64,000 bases of DNA from Rhynchospora pubera (Eukaryota > Streptophyta > Magnoliopsida > Poales > Cyperaceae): assembly GCA_028095005.1 (NCBI GenBank), contig CM051462.1, forward strand, positions 123,184,752-123,248,751, given 5' to 3'. The position numbers and the translations under genes were made by a program. The notes beneath the pieces were generated by a model. It did not search any database, was not told the origin of the DNA, and was given only the letters and a program-made list of their open reading frames with translations. Below, piece after piece: positions 37,779 through 49,900 of this stretch; position 1 is the first letter of the stretch, and each line of letters opens with the position of its first letter.

Positions 37779-40700
37779 TCAAGCAATCTCCAAAACAAGT
37801 GCAGATGCACCACCCCCACCATTGCAAACTGCAGCAACTCCAACTTTGCCATATTTAGCTTTCAGAACCTATCAAAGAGTTATAAGGCATACAGATTAAT
37901 AAATCTTCCAAACATTATTTTGATTGCAAAAGTTAAACTAGCAATTCAGCATATTATTTTCTATAATTTCTCATCAGCTCCTACTTTCACATGGCATAAG
38001 AACCAACATGAAACACATTTAACATTTTCTCGATGCTCTTGCTAGTTCTTGCCTGTTTGGTGCTTTATGTGCAACTCCAAATAATTTAAAATAAGCTGAG
38101 TCAACTAGAGGAATAATTGCACGATTGGGACATATGACAGTAATATTGGCTTAAATCAGGCATATTTTAATGATTTAAGGATTAAGGGTGGTTTAGTAGA
38201 ACTATTTTGGCTCTTTTTTCAACGATTTACCATATAAGAAAGCAACCTATTAGAGTATCATTTCAATCCGTAGTAATGAAAGATTTGAAGATGGAACCAA
38301 ATATACAGCAAAAAACTATAGACAGAACAACAAATATCAAGGGGACAAGTTAAAGGCTATAATGAGATCCCGACCCCTAACAAGGTGACCAAGATACGGG
38401 CCCCGCTACACCCAAGAGGGTGTCCCAAAGATACGGCCCCACCATGTACATTGACCTTTTCCTGTACACACAAATAAATATTATTAAAAAAATAAAGGAA
38501 AGATTATTAAATATGGAAGGATTGGAGTGTGTATTTATATCTGCTTATAAGGTAATACTCACAGAAGGAAGCCCAAGAAGCTTTTGATTTGCAAGGGCAA
38601 CAACCTGCCAAAAGAACAAAAAAAAGTTAGGTTAATTCAAAGAACGGAAAAAAAAAGAATATAAGCTAAAAAAGGAGTAGCTTAAATGACTTACTGAGAA
38701 GGCTTCATTAATTTCATAAAAGTCAACTTGAGAGGCATTCAGGCCAGCATTTGAGAGTGCTTTCGGTATGGCAAGAGCAGGTGATGTGGTAAAGAGTTCA
38801 GGAGCCTACATTATAAATATTAAATTAAGATCACAAGAACTTTTTTATTCAAAAAACAAAGCTCAAAGATAGCAAATTTATTTTTGACACTCCAGAGATT
38901 GTTTAATTATTTTTTTGGTTCCACTATGAAGTGACAAATATTGCTTTTAGATTATCAATGGCATAGATGGTGAGGCACATTCATAAATTTGGCTTGGCTA
39001 TATAATTGCAGATCGCCTATTAAGTTTTTTTTTTTTATTTGTTGCTTTCAGTTTTCATAATTCTATTTTCAAGGTCACCTGAGAAGCATCAGCATAGCCA
39101 GTAATCTTTGCAATAACTTTCAAGCCTAGCTGTAGAGCCTTCTCTCCACTCACAAGCACCAGGGCAGCCGCGCCATCACTGTTTATCAAACCATCAATAA
39201 TGATGACATTTTATAACATAGTAATAAATATATAAGGAAACAAACTCTCAGTGTTGGTAGGCATTTTCTAAGGCAAGCATTTCATGTTTGACTCACACAA
39301 GTGAGGAAAAATAAATGTTAACTTGGTTGAAGACAATTCGACATCAAATAATTTTTCGTACAGTGATTGCATAATAGAAACTTCTGAAGGGTAAACAAGA
39401 CTGAGGTTAAAACAAAGTATACTAAATCATAGGTATATAACACCATGTCGCAGCTTGATTAAAAACTGAGTATTACATTTATAGGAAACTAGACCAACTG
39501 GCAGCTTTCTGAGAATCTGGCGTCCTCGAGAGGTTCACTTTGCTAGCAAAATAATTTGCTAATGATCAGTTTAACAAAAAAAGGGGGTACGAAGCACGAT
39601 AGAACCTAATGCATGGCTAGAAGCACAATAGAACCTAATGCATGGCTAGAAGCACAATAGAACCCGACACGTGAACAACTAAATAATAAACCTGATGCTA
39701 GATGCATTGCCAGCTGTAACTGTACCGCCATTCTCCTTAAAGCTAGGTCGGAGCTTCCTTAGCTTCGCTGGGTCGAACTGTACATGAAAAAAGAAGGAAA
39801 AGAATAATGATAAAATTGAAAAGGTTTACAATTTAGATAAGGAATTAATGGCTAGGAATCGGAAGAACATATATTTCTGCATTTATTCTTTTCTTTTGCT
39901 GGTAAATTTGGAAGGTGAAAAAGTCGGGCAAACAATATATGAAATGACATTATAGGGCATGAGTTCAAAAGGAAATCTTTTTTAAGCTTTTTTAAATTTT
40001 CTTTTTTTCTTTTAACGAGTTTCTTTTCTAGCCTACCCCAACTTGTTTGGGACAAAAGGCTTAATTGTTGTTGTTTCTTAAATTTCTTTTTCTTCACACT
40101 TCTTTGTTTCCTTTCGTCGGCTCTTACAAAGTGATAGGCTGATAGCTATAAGTTGATAACCAATATGTAGTAGAAAGAAAATATCTACCAAAGGACTAAT
40201 TCAAATTTCGCCACTTAAAATAGAAACTTTCCAATCACCCAAGAAATAGAATATTGCATTTGTAACCTTAATAAGACATGACCCCCCCCTCTCAAAATGA
40301 TACATGAATATTAAAAAATAAACCTTTGCAAGGCCCTCATCCTTGTCAACTACCACTGGTGGCTTCCCTCTACCAGCTGAAACCTCAACCTGAAGAAGTT
40401 AGAAACAAAAAAAAAGTAGAATTTATAAAACAAATATAGTACAACAAAAAAAGATAAGGATATCAGTATTGAAGATCATTATTTTTTTTACCATTAGTCA
40501 TCACAGTGATGGCATAAAATAATTGCTAGTATTCTTCATAGATTTATTATTCTTTTTTTTTACATTTGTGCTTGGTAAATTATCTCTTAATGTGATTCCC
40601 TTCATATTTGACCATAACTTGTGTACCCAATATATTGCTGCTTTGTACAAAGAAAAGGCCCCAGAAATGATTTTGAGAGCCTCACCTAACCTCAGATTCA

Positions 40701-43682
40701 TAGTGCCCAACTACATATAAAACAACCAATGTGTCTCACAAAAACGTTTAAGAACCACAACTTATAATTGGTGACAGTACTAATGCATGGTTTTGTTCTG
40801 AAAAGAGAGAAGAGACTAACAGGAACGATTTCCCAAGCAAATGCACCACTATCTCTAGCAGCTATGCCACGCTCATTACTTTGCACGGCAAAATTGTCCT
40901 GAAACAACAAGAGATTAGAATACAGCAAAATGTTAAATAATATTTTGGGAGTTTCTAATGATGCTTCAGGTAATAATATAACTGCGAAAATAAATTGTGG
41001 CCAAATTTAATCATAAGTCGTCATATGGCACAACACCAGCTTTAGTGTGGTTAGTTCAATATGAGCATTTAATTAATACTTTGTGAGGGGGGGGGGGGGG
41101 GGGGGTTACCTGTTCTTCCCTAGTGATTGAGTGATTGTCAGCACATAACTCAGCACAATTCCCCATAGCACAATCAGTATACACATCCCATAGGCCGTCT
41201 TTCAGCATCCCATCCACTAGTGTGTCATGCCCAAACCGGGATCCTTTCCTGCCAAATTTTATTTTCCATGAAACAGCATTTCAAAATGGTTCCAAATTTC
41301 ACTACCAGAGATTGTGCATTTTTCTTTATTATGTTCCCCAGCTTAATTAAACCTGGACGGTGCAATTAAGCTTCACTGCCACCCGATATTTTAAAGATTA
41401 AACCCAACTTGACTCATTCACTTCCTTATCCTCATTCTATATTAAGCCACAATTAAACCCAAATTTCATCAGTTTGTGTAATTATACAATTGAGCACCAA
41501 CAGAACATGGTTTTTCCTCAGTTACACTTTAAAAATGTATGATTAAATTAAAAATGACAAACAAGAATAATTGGCATCATGACAATTAGTTCATAAATCA
41601 TAATTGATTTCATAAACATGCTAAATTAATCCTTGACAATGGATAAGTTTCTAAAGAAAATTAAATACTTAAAATAAACCTCGCATCGGCAATGTATTTG
41701 GGCGCATTTGACATGCTCTCCATGCCACCAGCCACAACAACATCATTTATCCCCAGCTGGATTGATTGTGAAGCCAACATTGCAGCTGAAAATTAACAAG
41801 AGCATGCACAATGATATTTCATGCAGTTCTATTGCATGCAAATTATCTAGCAGGCTGGTTTTGGGTATCCTCAAACCATTTATGGTCATACCTGAAGTAC
41901 TAAACTAGTGCAAAGAACAAACACTGATGATACAGAGGCTGAGAGGCACGTTAGTATCCCACAATTCTACCCATAAAACAGTGAAATTTGCTGTTTTTTG
42001 TTTGTTTGGCTGCCACCTTCAAACAGGAGAATGCAGGGGCGGAGCCAGAAATTGTCCGTAGGGGGGAGGGGGGGGGGGGCATTTGTTATTCCCATTTAAT
42101 TAGGGGGGAAATTTACATAATTTTTCTAAAAATAAAACAAAATCCACATAAACATTAAACAATTTTTGTGACAAAGGGGGGACAGCCCCCCACCCCAGGG
42201 AGAATGGTCTCAAACCCTGTCCAGACCATATCATAATCACTTGTACCAAAACTTGTGCATGTTTTCCTGCAACTATATTTACTGCATATTATCTTCTCCG
42301 ATTTGACTCATTACCAAAATTTGTTGTAATGTCTTGCTCTTTTGACCGTACCTTTTGTACCAGAAGCACATACTTTATTGACGGTGGTACAAACTACTGT
42401 ATTTGGTATACCAGCACCAAGTGCAGCTTGGCGGGCAGGAGCCTGACCCAAATTCGCACTGAGTACATTGCCAAAGAATACTTCCTGTACCAGTGTGGGA
42501 TCCACATTCGCCATCTTAAGAGCACCTGAAATGAAAAACCAAAAAAAAAAGAAGAAGCATGAAGTGGTTTAAAATTCAAAACATGTGAACTTGTGGATCC
42601 CATATGTGGATGCATAACTAATTCAAATCAAACCTTACACAATGTGTACATGTAGGGTATTCATGTTTAAACAGGTGGGATGAATGCAGATACACATATA
42701 CATGCATCTAAACAAATAACCACATATGCCCTGCATGCCTAAATCCAGACATGCTTGCATGCCCTGCAACCCATCCAATAATCATTGGGCAGATGCACAC
42801 TTCAGCCCTGATCAAAATTCCTTTTTTTTCACGTGGGATTTCATTTCATTTCATTAGAAATTTTTTTATCAAAATGAAGGGATTTGGTGTTATTTGGTTG
42901 GAATTTCTATGTTATTAGACCCAACGAAATCGTGAGAAATCAATTCAAAAGAAATGAAATCCCGTGTAAAAAAACATTTTGATCAAAGCCTTCCATAATT
43001 TGATTCTTATCCATTTGCATGCATTCTTACAAACATCGACACATAGGCACATAAAGAGAGGAAATGAGAGGAGAGAGGAGAGAGAGAGAGGTATTAATTA
43101 CCCTCAATGGCTAAAGATCCAAGTTTAGTAGCAGGAAGAGATGACAAGGCTCCAAGAAAACCTCCCATTGGAGTCCGTGCTACCCCAACAATACATACAT
43201 CTGCAACACAAATACAGTTAGTTTTAACTATTTTTTTTTTTAAATAGCAAAATCATATATAATAAATGGTTAAGTGACACAATGGTTGCCAGGATAAGAA
43301 CTAGGAGGCTCGATTACATTGAGTGGATTTATGATTTTGCTGAATATGAAAATGGGAGGCTGTGGCCACATTTGAAGTCGATTGGGCAAAAAAACAAGAA
43401 TTATAATTCTGATGTGGGTTTAGCTGAATATGTTTTTCCATTCATTTCATTAAATATGTTTTAGATGATTTGATAACCACCATCGCGAACAAATACCAAA
43501 CCATTATTATTCCCAATATCAGTAATTGAGCATCAGACAAAGTGAACATTTGCTGTGCCTCTACTAAAAAGAAGTATGAAAATGTAGAATTACGAAATTC
43601 TTTTCCAAAATGCAAATATTATCAGCAGGTGAATTTGATTACCTCTAGCCTTGATCTGATCTGAAGCTGCACCGGGAGCCAT
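37779..43682 (-). CDS. AACT: Acetyl-CoA C-acetyltransferase (acetoacetyl-CoA thiolase)
   Basis: Condenses two acetyl-CoA to acetoacetyl-CoA, the first step of the cytosolic mevalonate pathway. Thirteen coding exons: 43682-43643, 43200-43102, 42525-42352, 41785-41680, 41248-41110, 40898-40821, 40389-40324, 39777-39692, 39178-39079, 38805-38695, 38604-38563, 38461-38375 and 37868-37779. They join in phase to 405 aa, the normal length for plant AACT. Catalytic residues are seen: nucleophilic Cys in TTVNKVCASGTKAAM (about residue 100), NEAFSVVALANQKLLG, His in NVHGGAVSLGHPLGCSGAR and the second Cys in AAVCNGGGGASALV. The start MAPGAASDQIKARDVCIVG has no obvious targeting peptide and the end ALVLEIA lacks a classical SKL peroxisomal signal, so cytosol is likely. 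The 29-codon exon 38461-38375 holds the GHP motif. Confidence 0.97.
40017..40076 (+). mobile_element. Au-type SINE, 3' end fragment, in a thiolase intron
   Basis: Nearly the same 3' end as at 20408-20474: CTAGCCTACCCCAACTTGTT, GGGACAAAAGGCTTAA and a short (TTG)n tail, antisense within the intron 39778-40323. The 5' part is not visible. Confidence 0.7.
41087..41105. repeat. Poly-G tract (19 G) in a thiolase intron
   Basis: A run of 19 G lies five bases from the exon 41110-41248, so on the transcribed strand a C-run begins almost at the splice donor. Confidence 0.9.
42032..42197. mobile_element. Non-autonomous transposon with GGGGCGGAGCCAG end, in a thiolase intron
   Basis: Begins CAGGGGCGGAGCCAGAAATT, followed by a G-rich run (42062-42080), and ends with GGGGGGACAGCCCCCCACCC. 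This sequence style belongs to a repeat family widespread in plant genomes. It sits in intron 41786-42351. The superfamily is not clear to me. Confidence 0.55.
42805..42990. mobile_element. MITE with GCCCTGATCAAAAT ends, copy 2, in a thiolase intron
   Basis: Same family and orientation as 15633-15833: left end GCCCTGATCAAAATTCC, right end ATTTTGATCAAAGCC, with the shared internal GTGGGATTTCATTTCATTTC and TTGGTTGGAATTTCTATG blocks. It is more diverged than copy 1 and lies in the intron 42526-43101. Confidence 0.82.
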
Positions 43683-44005
43683 TAGTAGCTCTAACTGAGA
43701 GCTTCATGATATAAAATTAACAAAAATATAAAAAAAGTTAGAATGTGAGAAAGAACAAAAAGATCATTACGAAACAATCAATACCAATAAACCAAAACTA
43801 GCATGGACGCCCATTAAAGTCATTCCGTCAAAAAAAAAGAAAAAATCGAGCCAGCTAAACTAACCCAATAAGAGATCAAAATCAAAATGACAGAATGATA
43901 GTGAAATGAAAAGACTCAGATGGATTACACGACTATTGAGTCAAACTTTTACTTAGAATTAGTCGAAACAAATGCTATTGATTATTAATTAAATAAAAAG
44001 ATTAC

Positions 44006-44140
44006 CTTTCCGATTTGGATGAGGCGAAGCGAAGATAGAGAGAGAGAGAGGCGACTTGCACGAGGAGAGTGCTCGACAAAAAGCGAATCAGATTTTAGTT
44101 TTGTAGAGGGAGAAAAAACCTTTGTTTCACTCCCAACTTT
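44006..44140 (-). other. Probable 5' untranslated exon of the thiolase gene
   Basis: On the minus strand a CT-rich leader-like stretch ends in CGGAAAG followed by a good donor (GTAATC) at 44005-44004. The start codon at 43682 is preceded by an acceptor-like CTCTCAG, so a leader intron of about 300 bases is likely. The outer limit of the exon is approximate. Confidence 0.45.
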
Positions 44141-44478
44141 TACAAATCGGCCCCTGCAGTTTTCTATTTCTGATATTCTTCTCGGGTTAGGTAAGGAAAA
44201 CAAAAATAATTAATCGGAACAGAGAGCCGCGTGCCAGTGTCATGGGCATGTGTTTCTACTTTTCTGTGGCTTCTGCCATGAAGCTCTACGTAAATCTCGT
44301 ATCCACAGTGGACCCGATACTCTCCTCTCATGATGGATTTATGTGGGTCCCAAACACAGGAGTGTGTTCATGCGTATTGGCTATCTTTTGTTGTCATAAA
44401 AAATCTTTATTTGATCAGAGGTTTCGCGTTCTGTCCTCTGTTGTGTTGCTTTGGTAATGAGTAATGACTAATGACAAA

Positions 44479-44699
44479 GGGTGTGTTTGGATGACCATGA
44501 AATAAGGAATAAGGATAAGAAATTTCGATATGCGTGCTTATTCTTATTCTTGTGCAACCCAAACAACACAAGAATAAGGAATTTGGACCCTTATTCCTAT
44601 ACTAACAAAACCATGGTATAAGAATAAGGAATTTGAATAAGCACGCTTACCGAAATTCCTTATTCTTATTCCTTATTCCATGCTCATCCAAACACACCC
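44479..44699. mobile_element. Palindromic MITE (PIF/Harbinger-like) upstream of the thiolase gene
   Basis: 221-bp inverted-repeat element with ends GGGTGTGTTTGGATGA and TCATCCAAACACACCC (one mismatch region follows). Flanked by AAA on both sides, a possible 3-bp duplication. Inside, AAGGAATAAGG-type repeats are mirrored. It lies about 350 bases upstream of the proposed leader exon, in the promoter region. Confidence 0.82.
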
Positions 44700-45177
44700 A
44701 AAGAGATTACTGCTTATCTCTCGGTTGATGGATCCAACAAACCTCGCAGTAAGAACCAGCAGTGCATAATTAACCAGAACAACTCGCAAATTTGCTAAGA
44801 AGTGTCATTTTTTTTAGTAATCTATTTATTTTCTTAACCTGGTTTCTTTTTTGGTTCAGGTTCTTACTCAGAACCTGCTTCCGTAATGCTTCTAAATTAT
44901 TTAATAAAAAGTTACGAAACTTGACCTCTATTATCTTTTTTAAAGTAATATATTTTTAATAGAAAATAATTGCCTCATTTTTCCGAGCTGTGTTATAATA
45001 GCAGCGCGCCACATGCACAAGTCTTGTATGAATTACATGTAAACTGTATACAAATTGTACCGAAATTATTTTATATAGAATTTTTGACACAAAAAATTTT
45101 AATATACAGAATTATTATTATTTTTTTTAATAAAAAGAAAGTTCGAACGTGGTTTATGATAGCGTATAGCATCTTCC

Positions 45178-45350
45178 CTTCGTACGCGTTTATAAAACGC
45201 GCTCCAGGGCTCTGAACGCGTTTTATAAACGCGTACGAAGGCGAGATGCTATATGCTTCCCCCTCGCTCCTTTTGAGGTTGTCAGAGCTTCGTACGCGTT
45301 TATGAAACGCGTTCAGAGTCCTGGAGCGCGTTTTATAAACGCGTACGAAG
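45178..45350. repeat. Left terminal double hairpin of the PMD element
   Basis: Two 63-bp palindromes at 45178-45240 and 45288-45350. Each runs CTTCGTACGCGTTTATAAAA to its mirror TTTTATAAACGCGTACGAAG around a GCTCCAGGGCTCTGA-type centre. The two units lie in opposite orientation to each other, so the whole end can also fold as one larger stem. Confidence 0.9.
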
Positions 45351-45472
45351 GGGAATTGAACCGAGTTATTACCGTTTATTATTTAATTTTTAGAAAAAAA
45401 GTACAAGCATGCTCTGATAAAGACTGCAAAAGACATGACAAGATTTGATTTTACAATGTCATCTTTGAACTA

Positions 45473-46506
45473 GTGAAATTATTTATAAAACCAGCCATTG
45501 TTGAATTAGAATGCACAAACACTCACTACCTCCTTCTTGTTAAAACCTTCAGTACAATAGACAAAGAAAATAGCTCTAACTCAAATAATGATGTTCCAAA
45601 CTATCAAAGAGCAACCCGCATTGAGTATTGGCCAACTTTCTACCATTACCCTGCCAATAGAAATCAACCAGAAAACGGAGAATACGAGGCAATTTGCCGC
45701 TCTTGTTATCGCACTTTGAAATACAACATCCATGAAGACACGACTGAAGAGGGGGACGTGCTCGAGTTAAAAATACACTACCAATGGCACATTAATGGTG
45801 GGCCAGAAAGGGAACAGAAGGAGTATCAGGAGCGGCGATGGCGGGAACACGAAAAGAATCTCAACCGAGAAAGGCGATATGACTGGTACAAAAAATATTA
45901 CACAGAACCTCAACCCATCCCCCAACAACAACCGAAACCCTACCTCTCGTGTGAACCAACTCACTAGACCGTTTACGAGAAAATATACAACTTTAATGGA
46001 GACCACACAGTGAGCTGTACAAGGTGTGCTCAAGTTTTCAATTACAAAGAAAGCATATTGCGTGACCACTACCATGAGCACAAACGTCACGACGAGAATG
46101 AACAAAGAGCTCGGGACATAGAGACACAAAGGATTATTAAAGAAAGAAATGAAGAAATGGATCGTAAAAAAAAATAAGGGAAGAAGAGGCAAGGAAAAAA
46201 AGGCTGAAAAAATCAGAGCAAAAATTGAGAGAAATGAATAAGAGGGATGAACTTCGACAAATTGCAGCAAGCCGAATGGCAGAGATAGAAAAAGAAGAAA
46301 CCAAAGCGGCTTTTTGGAACGAAGCCACTCAATTCGTTGACAACACTGTTCCGAGTAATCAACAAGAAGATGATGCTGCTTTTTGGAACGAAGTCGCTCA
46401 GTTCGCTGACAACACTGATGGGAGTAATCAACAACAACCGAATGATGAAGATGAGCAACCATGGTGGGATGAAATTCTACAACATGTAGATAGTCAAAAT
46501 CTCTAA
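45473..46506 (+). pseudogene. Decayed two-zinc-finger protein gene in the PMD element
   Basis: An open frame starts at 45473 without an ATG and continues through one in-frame TAG (45965-45967) to a TAA at 46175-46177. A further piece in another frame (about 46225-46506) ends at a TAA. Two similar fingers are visible: AICRSCYRTLKYN...LKIHYQWH and VSCTRCAQVFNYK...LRDHYHEH, i.e. CxxC followed by HYxxH, somewhat BED- or C2H2-like. A long charged helix follows (many E, R, K) and the tail has two near-identical repeats AAFWNEATQFVDNT / AAFWNEVAQFADNT and then PWWDEILQHVD. I recognise no family. Frameshifts fall at poly-A runs near 46166-46201. Introns could explain part of the breaks, but no clean splice set was found. 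Confidence 0.5.
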
Positions 46507-46955
46507 ATATTTATATCATTGTCATATTTATGTGTTTTATTATTATGCTTGTTAATGTAATTTAGTTGGAATTGTTAATGCAATGTTTTATTTTTTTTTG
46601 TTGTTTTTTTCTCTTATTATTCAATGGATAAACGTTGTTGTTTGGAGTATTTCATTTATTGGCGTTTCAATACATAAACGTTTATGTTTCAAGTAGTGCT
46701 TTGCACTTATTTTTCTATATTGATTACACATAAAGAAAATCACAATAAATAATACACAAGTCCATCATCAGTAGTACGAATCCTAAAAACATAGTCAATC
46801 ATCATAAGCAATCCAAAAAACATAGTCAATCATCATCAGTAATACACAAGTCCATCACAAGTCATAAACGAAAAATAAACAATCCGTCCATCAGGAGTCA
46901 TAAATAAGTGACAAGTCCATAAACAAAAAAGAAAACAATCAGTCTATCATCATAA

Positions 46956-49900
46956 CTAACGTCGCCGCCTCCTCCTAGGTCCTGAAGGTGAAAATCTGTC
47001 AATCACCCTCACCGCACGCCTATCTCGTCTGGCCGGGGCAGTAAGCTCTCCTGAGTCAGTGGAGTCAGTATCCCCATCGCCCTCCTCATGGTGCTCCTCA
47101 TGCTGATTCTCCTGTTGGTCCTCCTGAGCCTCCTGCTGTATGGGCCCAAACTCAACGGGCTGGCCAGCCTCCTGAGGAGTCGCTAAAGGGACATAGTCAC
47201 CCTCCTCATCTGCGGCCGTCCGTAGCAATGTGCTGAATGAGTCTGTCCCTCTCATACTACCCAACGGAGTGCCAAATGATGGAATAGAAGAAGGCGTAGG
47301 CACTGACGGAACAGTAAATGGAGGAAAAGAGGAAGGCATACCAAATGCTGCAAAGGAGTACGGTGGAGGATCATGAGACTGGAAAATGCCAGTGGGATCC
47401 TGAGAAATGCCAGCAAACTGCGAGGTCGATGCTGATGCACTATGCATGGATGGAGTAGGACCTGAAGCTGAAAACTGAGTAGGAAAGAACGTGTGCGGTC
47501 CTAAAATTGAAACTTGCATGTAAATAAATTTGTATTTAAAATTGAAACTTGCATATGAACGAATACTAACCGCATGCAACAGATCCTCCGCCTGAAGGTC
47601 TGTGGGTACAGTCGGACGTGCAGAGGAAGACTCGTCCCCAGAATCTGGTATGTCCGCAATATTTGTTGGAAGTCCTCGCTGCTCCAACAAATCCTCCAAC
47701 CTGCAATTTATAAATTATTGAACAATGACATAATTATGAAGGTTGAATTTAAAATGCAAAAACGCAATAAAAAAATTAAATTTTTTAAAATTACCTCAAA
47801 GGCATGGAAGCATCATGCAACTGCGAATGACAATTGGCGAGAATTGCCTTTCCCACCCTTCTGCACCCCTTCTTCACAACCAGTCCCAATGCATGAAGTG
47901 CATTCTTCAGCGCAGAGTTGTCCTGGAATTTACGAGAATAATGACATATTGCATGATTCCATTTACCAATCATACATTCCATATTTAAAAAATTAAGAAG
48001 TACCGTATTGCGAAGTCTGGACCCCATGTTTGTGTACTGCCTCTGAGCAAGAGGCAGCTGCTGAGTGCGCTGGAGACGTGCCTCGGCATCCTCTCGTGGC
48101 GTGGGACTCTCGGAGGCACCGTATCGCCAAAACCATCGGAAGTACCGCAACGTATCAGTAGCACTCCAGGATCGAGTCTCCAGCTGGCGTGCTGCTAATG
48201 CCTCGTCAGTCCACTTTGCATGTGCACCCGCAAAAATGGTAGCAAAATCTGGGCGATCTCGATAGGTACCGTTCTGGAAACCCAGCAGGTTCTGTGTCAC
48301 GTCCCAACTCTGTTAAAATAAACTCGTTAGTTCTTTACTCTAATTAAATTGAAGTTGATCATATGATAAATTGGAAAAATATAGTAAACGTACCACAGGT
48401 AGTGGAGGAGGAGTAATCTGGTACAGTCCAAACTGATGCCTACAACGGTCGGGGTAGTAGTACGCAACAATGTGGTAGAAAATGAGCGGCAACCGAACAT
48501 GCTCCGCTATGGAACCCTCCTGTGCTACCCGTGGCATGACAGCCCTGTCGAGTACGTACGGAAACCAGTTGACGTCTTCAACATTCAACACGGCTAGGTA
48601 GTCCCGTGCGTTCTCCACTGCCCCGCGGTGCTGGCTCCGTGAGAAAGACCGAGTTTCGCCCCATTTTCTGAAAATTTTGAACGTTAGGATTGATGTGTTG
48701 TAATTTGCATAAAATTATTGAAAAATTATTATAAGTTATTACCTCCCAAACGGCACACATGAATCTAGATTAGGCTGTCCTAATCCACCGATAGGAGCAA
48801 CCTCTGGGCGACAAACAGGGAGGTATGACCATGCCCAAAATAACAATAGCATCCAAGGTCCCGTCACAACCTTGAAACGCATGGAGGCACGGTCTAGAGC
48901 ACAATACAGACAAGCAAGCGTGGCACCTCCCCAATTGAAGTCCGGAACTTCATTCAAATTGCCCTGCATTTAAATTAAACAACGCATTCAAACTCAATTC
49001 GAGAACATTGAAAGCAATAATAAGCATGCAAACAATTTTGCTATAGTAATTGTGCTATAATAATATTAGTCTTGCTATAATAATTGTGCTATAATTTTGC
49101 TATAATAATTTTACTATAATATTAGTCTTGCTATAATAATTTATATTTTTTTAAATAACAAAATTAAATTGCTGGTTGTTCATTGAATTCTAATATCATA
49201 GTCAACAAATAAAAATATTGAATTTGTAACATTGAATTCTAATATTATAGTAAACAAATAAAAATATTATTTAAGTTAAGAAAATTATACCGATACGAGC
49301 TCCAAATAGTATGCTAGGACGGAATTCTGAGAAATATCGGAAAACATCAACGTCCCAAATAGCTCTAGAGCAACTGCACGCGTGTATCGATCTAACTCCT
49401 CATCAGTAGCACCTGGCTGTGGCGCCACCCCGCAATTTTGTCGCAACCATTTCAACTTGATGTTGTTGCCCACAATATCGCCCCTGCATTGTACAAATTT
49501 AAAATAATCAATACAAGTAAGCAATGCATATACTGAATAGCAAAAATCAATATTGCACTTTATTTTTTTCACTTACTCCCTGCTACTCCTTTCTCTGTGC
49601 CAGTCTCTCAAATCTTCATGAGTATAAAGATTTGCACGAATCTTTTCCTCCCAGGGCCCTCTCGTATTGGATCTAACTGGGATGCCCATCGAGCGCAAAC
49701 CATATAAGAAGGCAACATCCTGATGACAATTAATACAATAAATTCGTGTCATGTTAATATTACAATTCGTGTCATGTTAATATTACGAAAATTAATATTC
49801 AAATTTGAATTTTAAATATAAAGTTTAAATAAATGTGACATTAAATTTGTGTCATGTTAAGTCAAAATTTTATGTTAGAATTAATTGTGAAAATTAATAC

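Noticed and set aside
38375..38461. Apparent absence of the thiolase GHP-motif exon
   Set aside because: The exon is present, but too short to appear as a stand-alone ORF; it was found on the minus strand with proper splice sites and phase.
45767..46462. 231-codon hydrophobic minus-strand ORF
   Set aside because: Complement of the charged coiled region of the zinc-finger pseudogene; the Phe/Leu-rich reading is an artefact of GAA/AAG codons.
47505..47570. An extra intron in the last PMD exon
   Set aside because: Candidate donor and acceptor exist but splicing would shift the clearly coding Pro/Ser-rich frame; reading through is open. A repeated TAAAATTGAAACTTGCAT 35 bases apart explains the look-alike sites.
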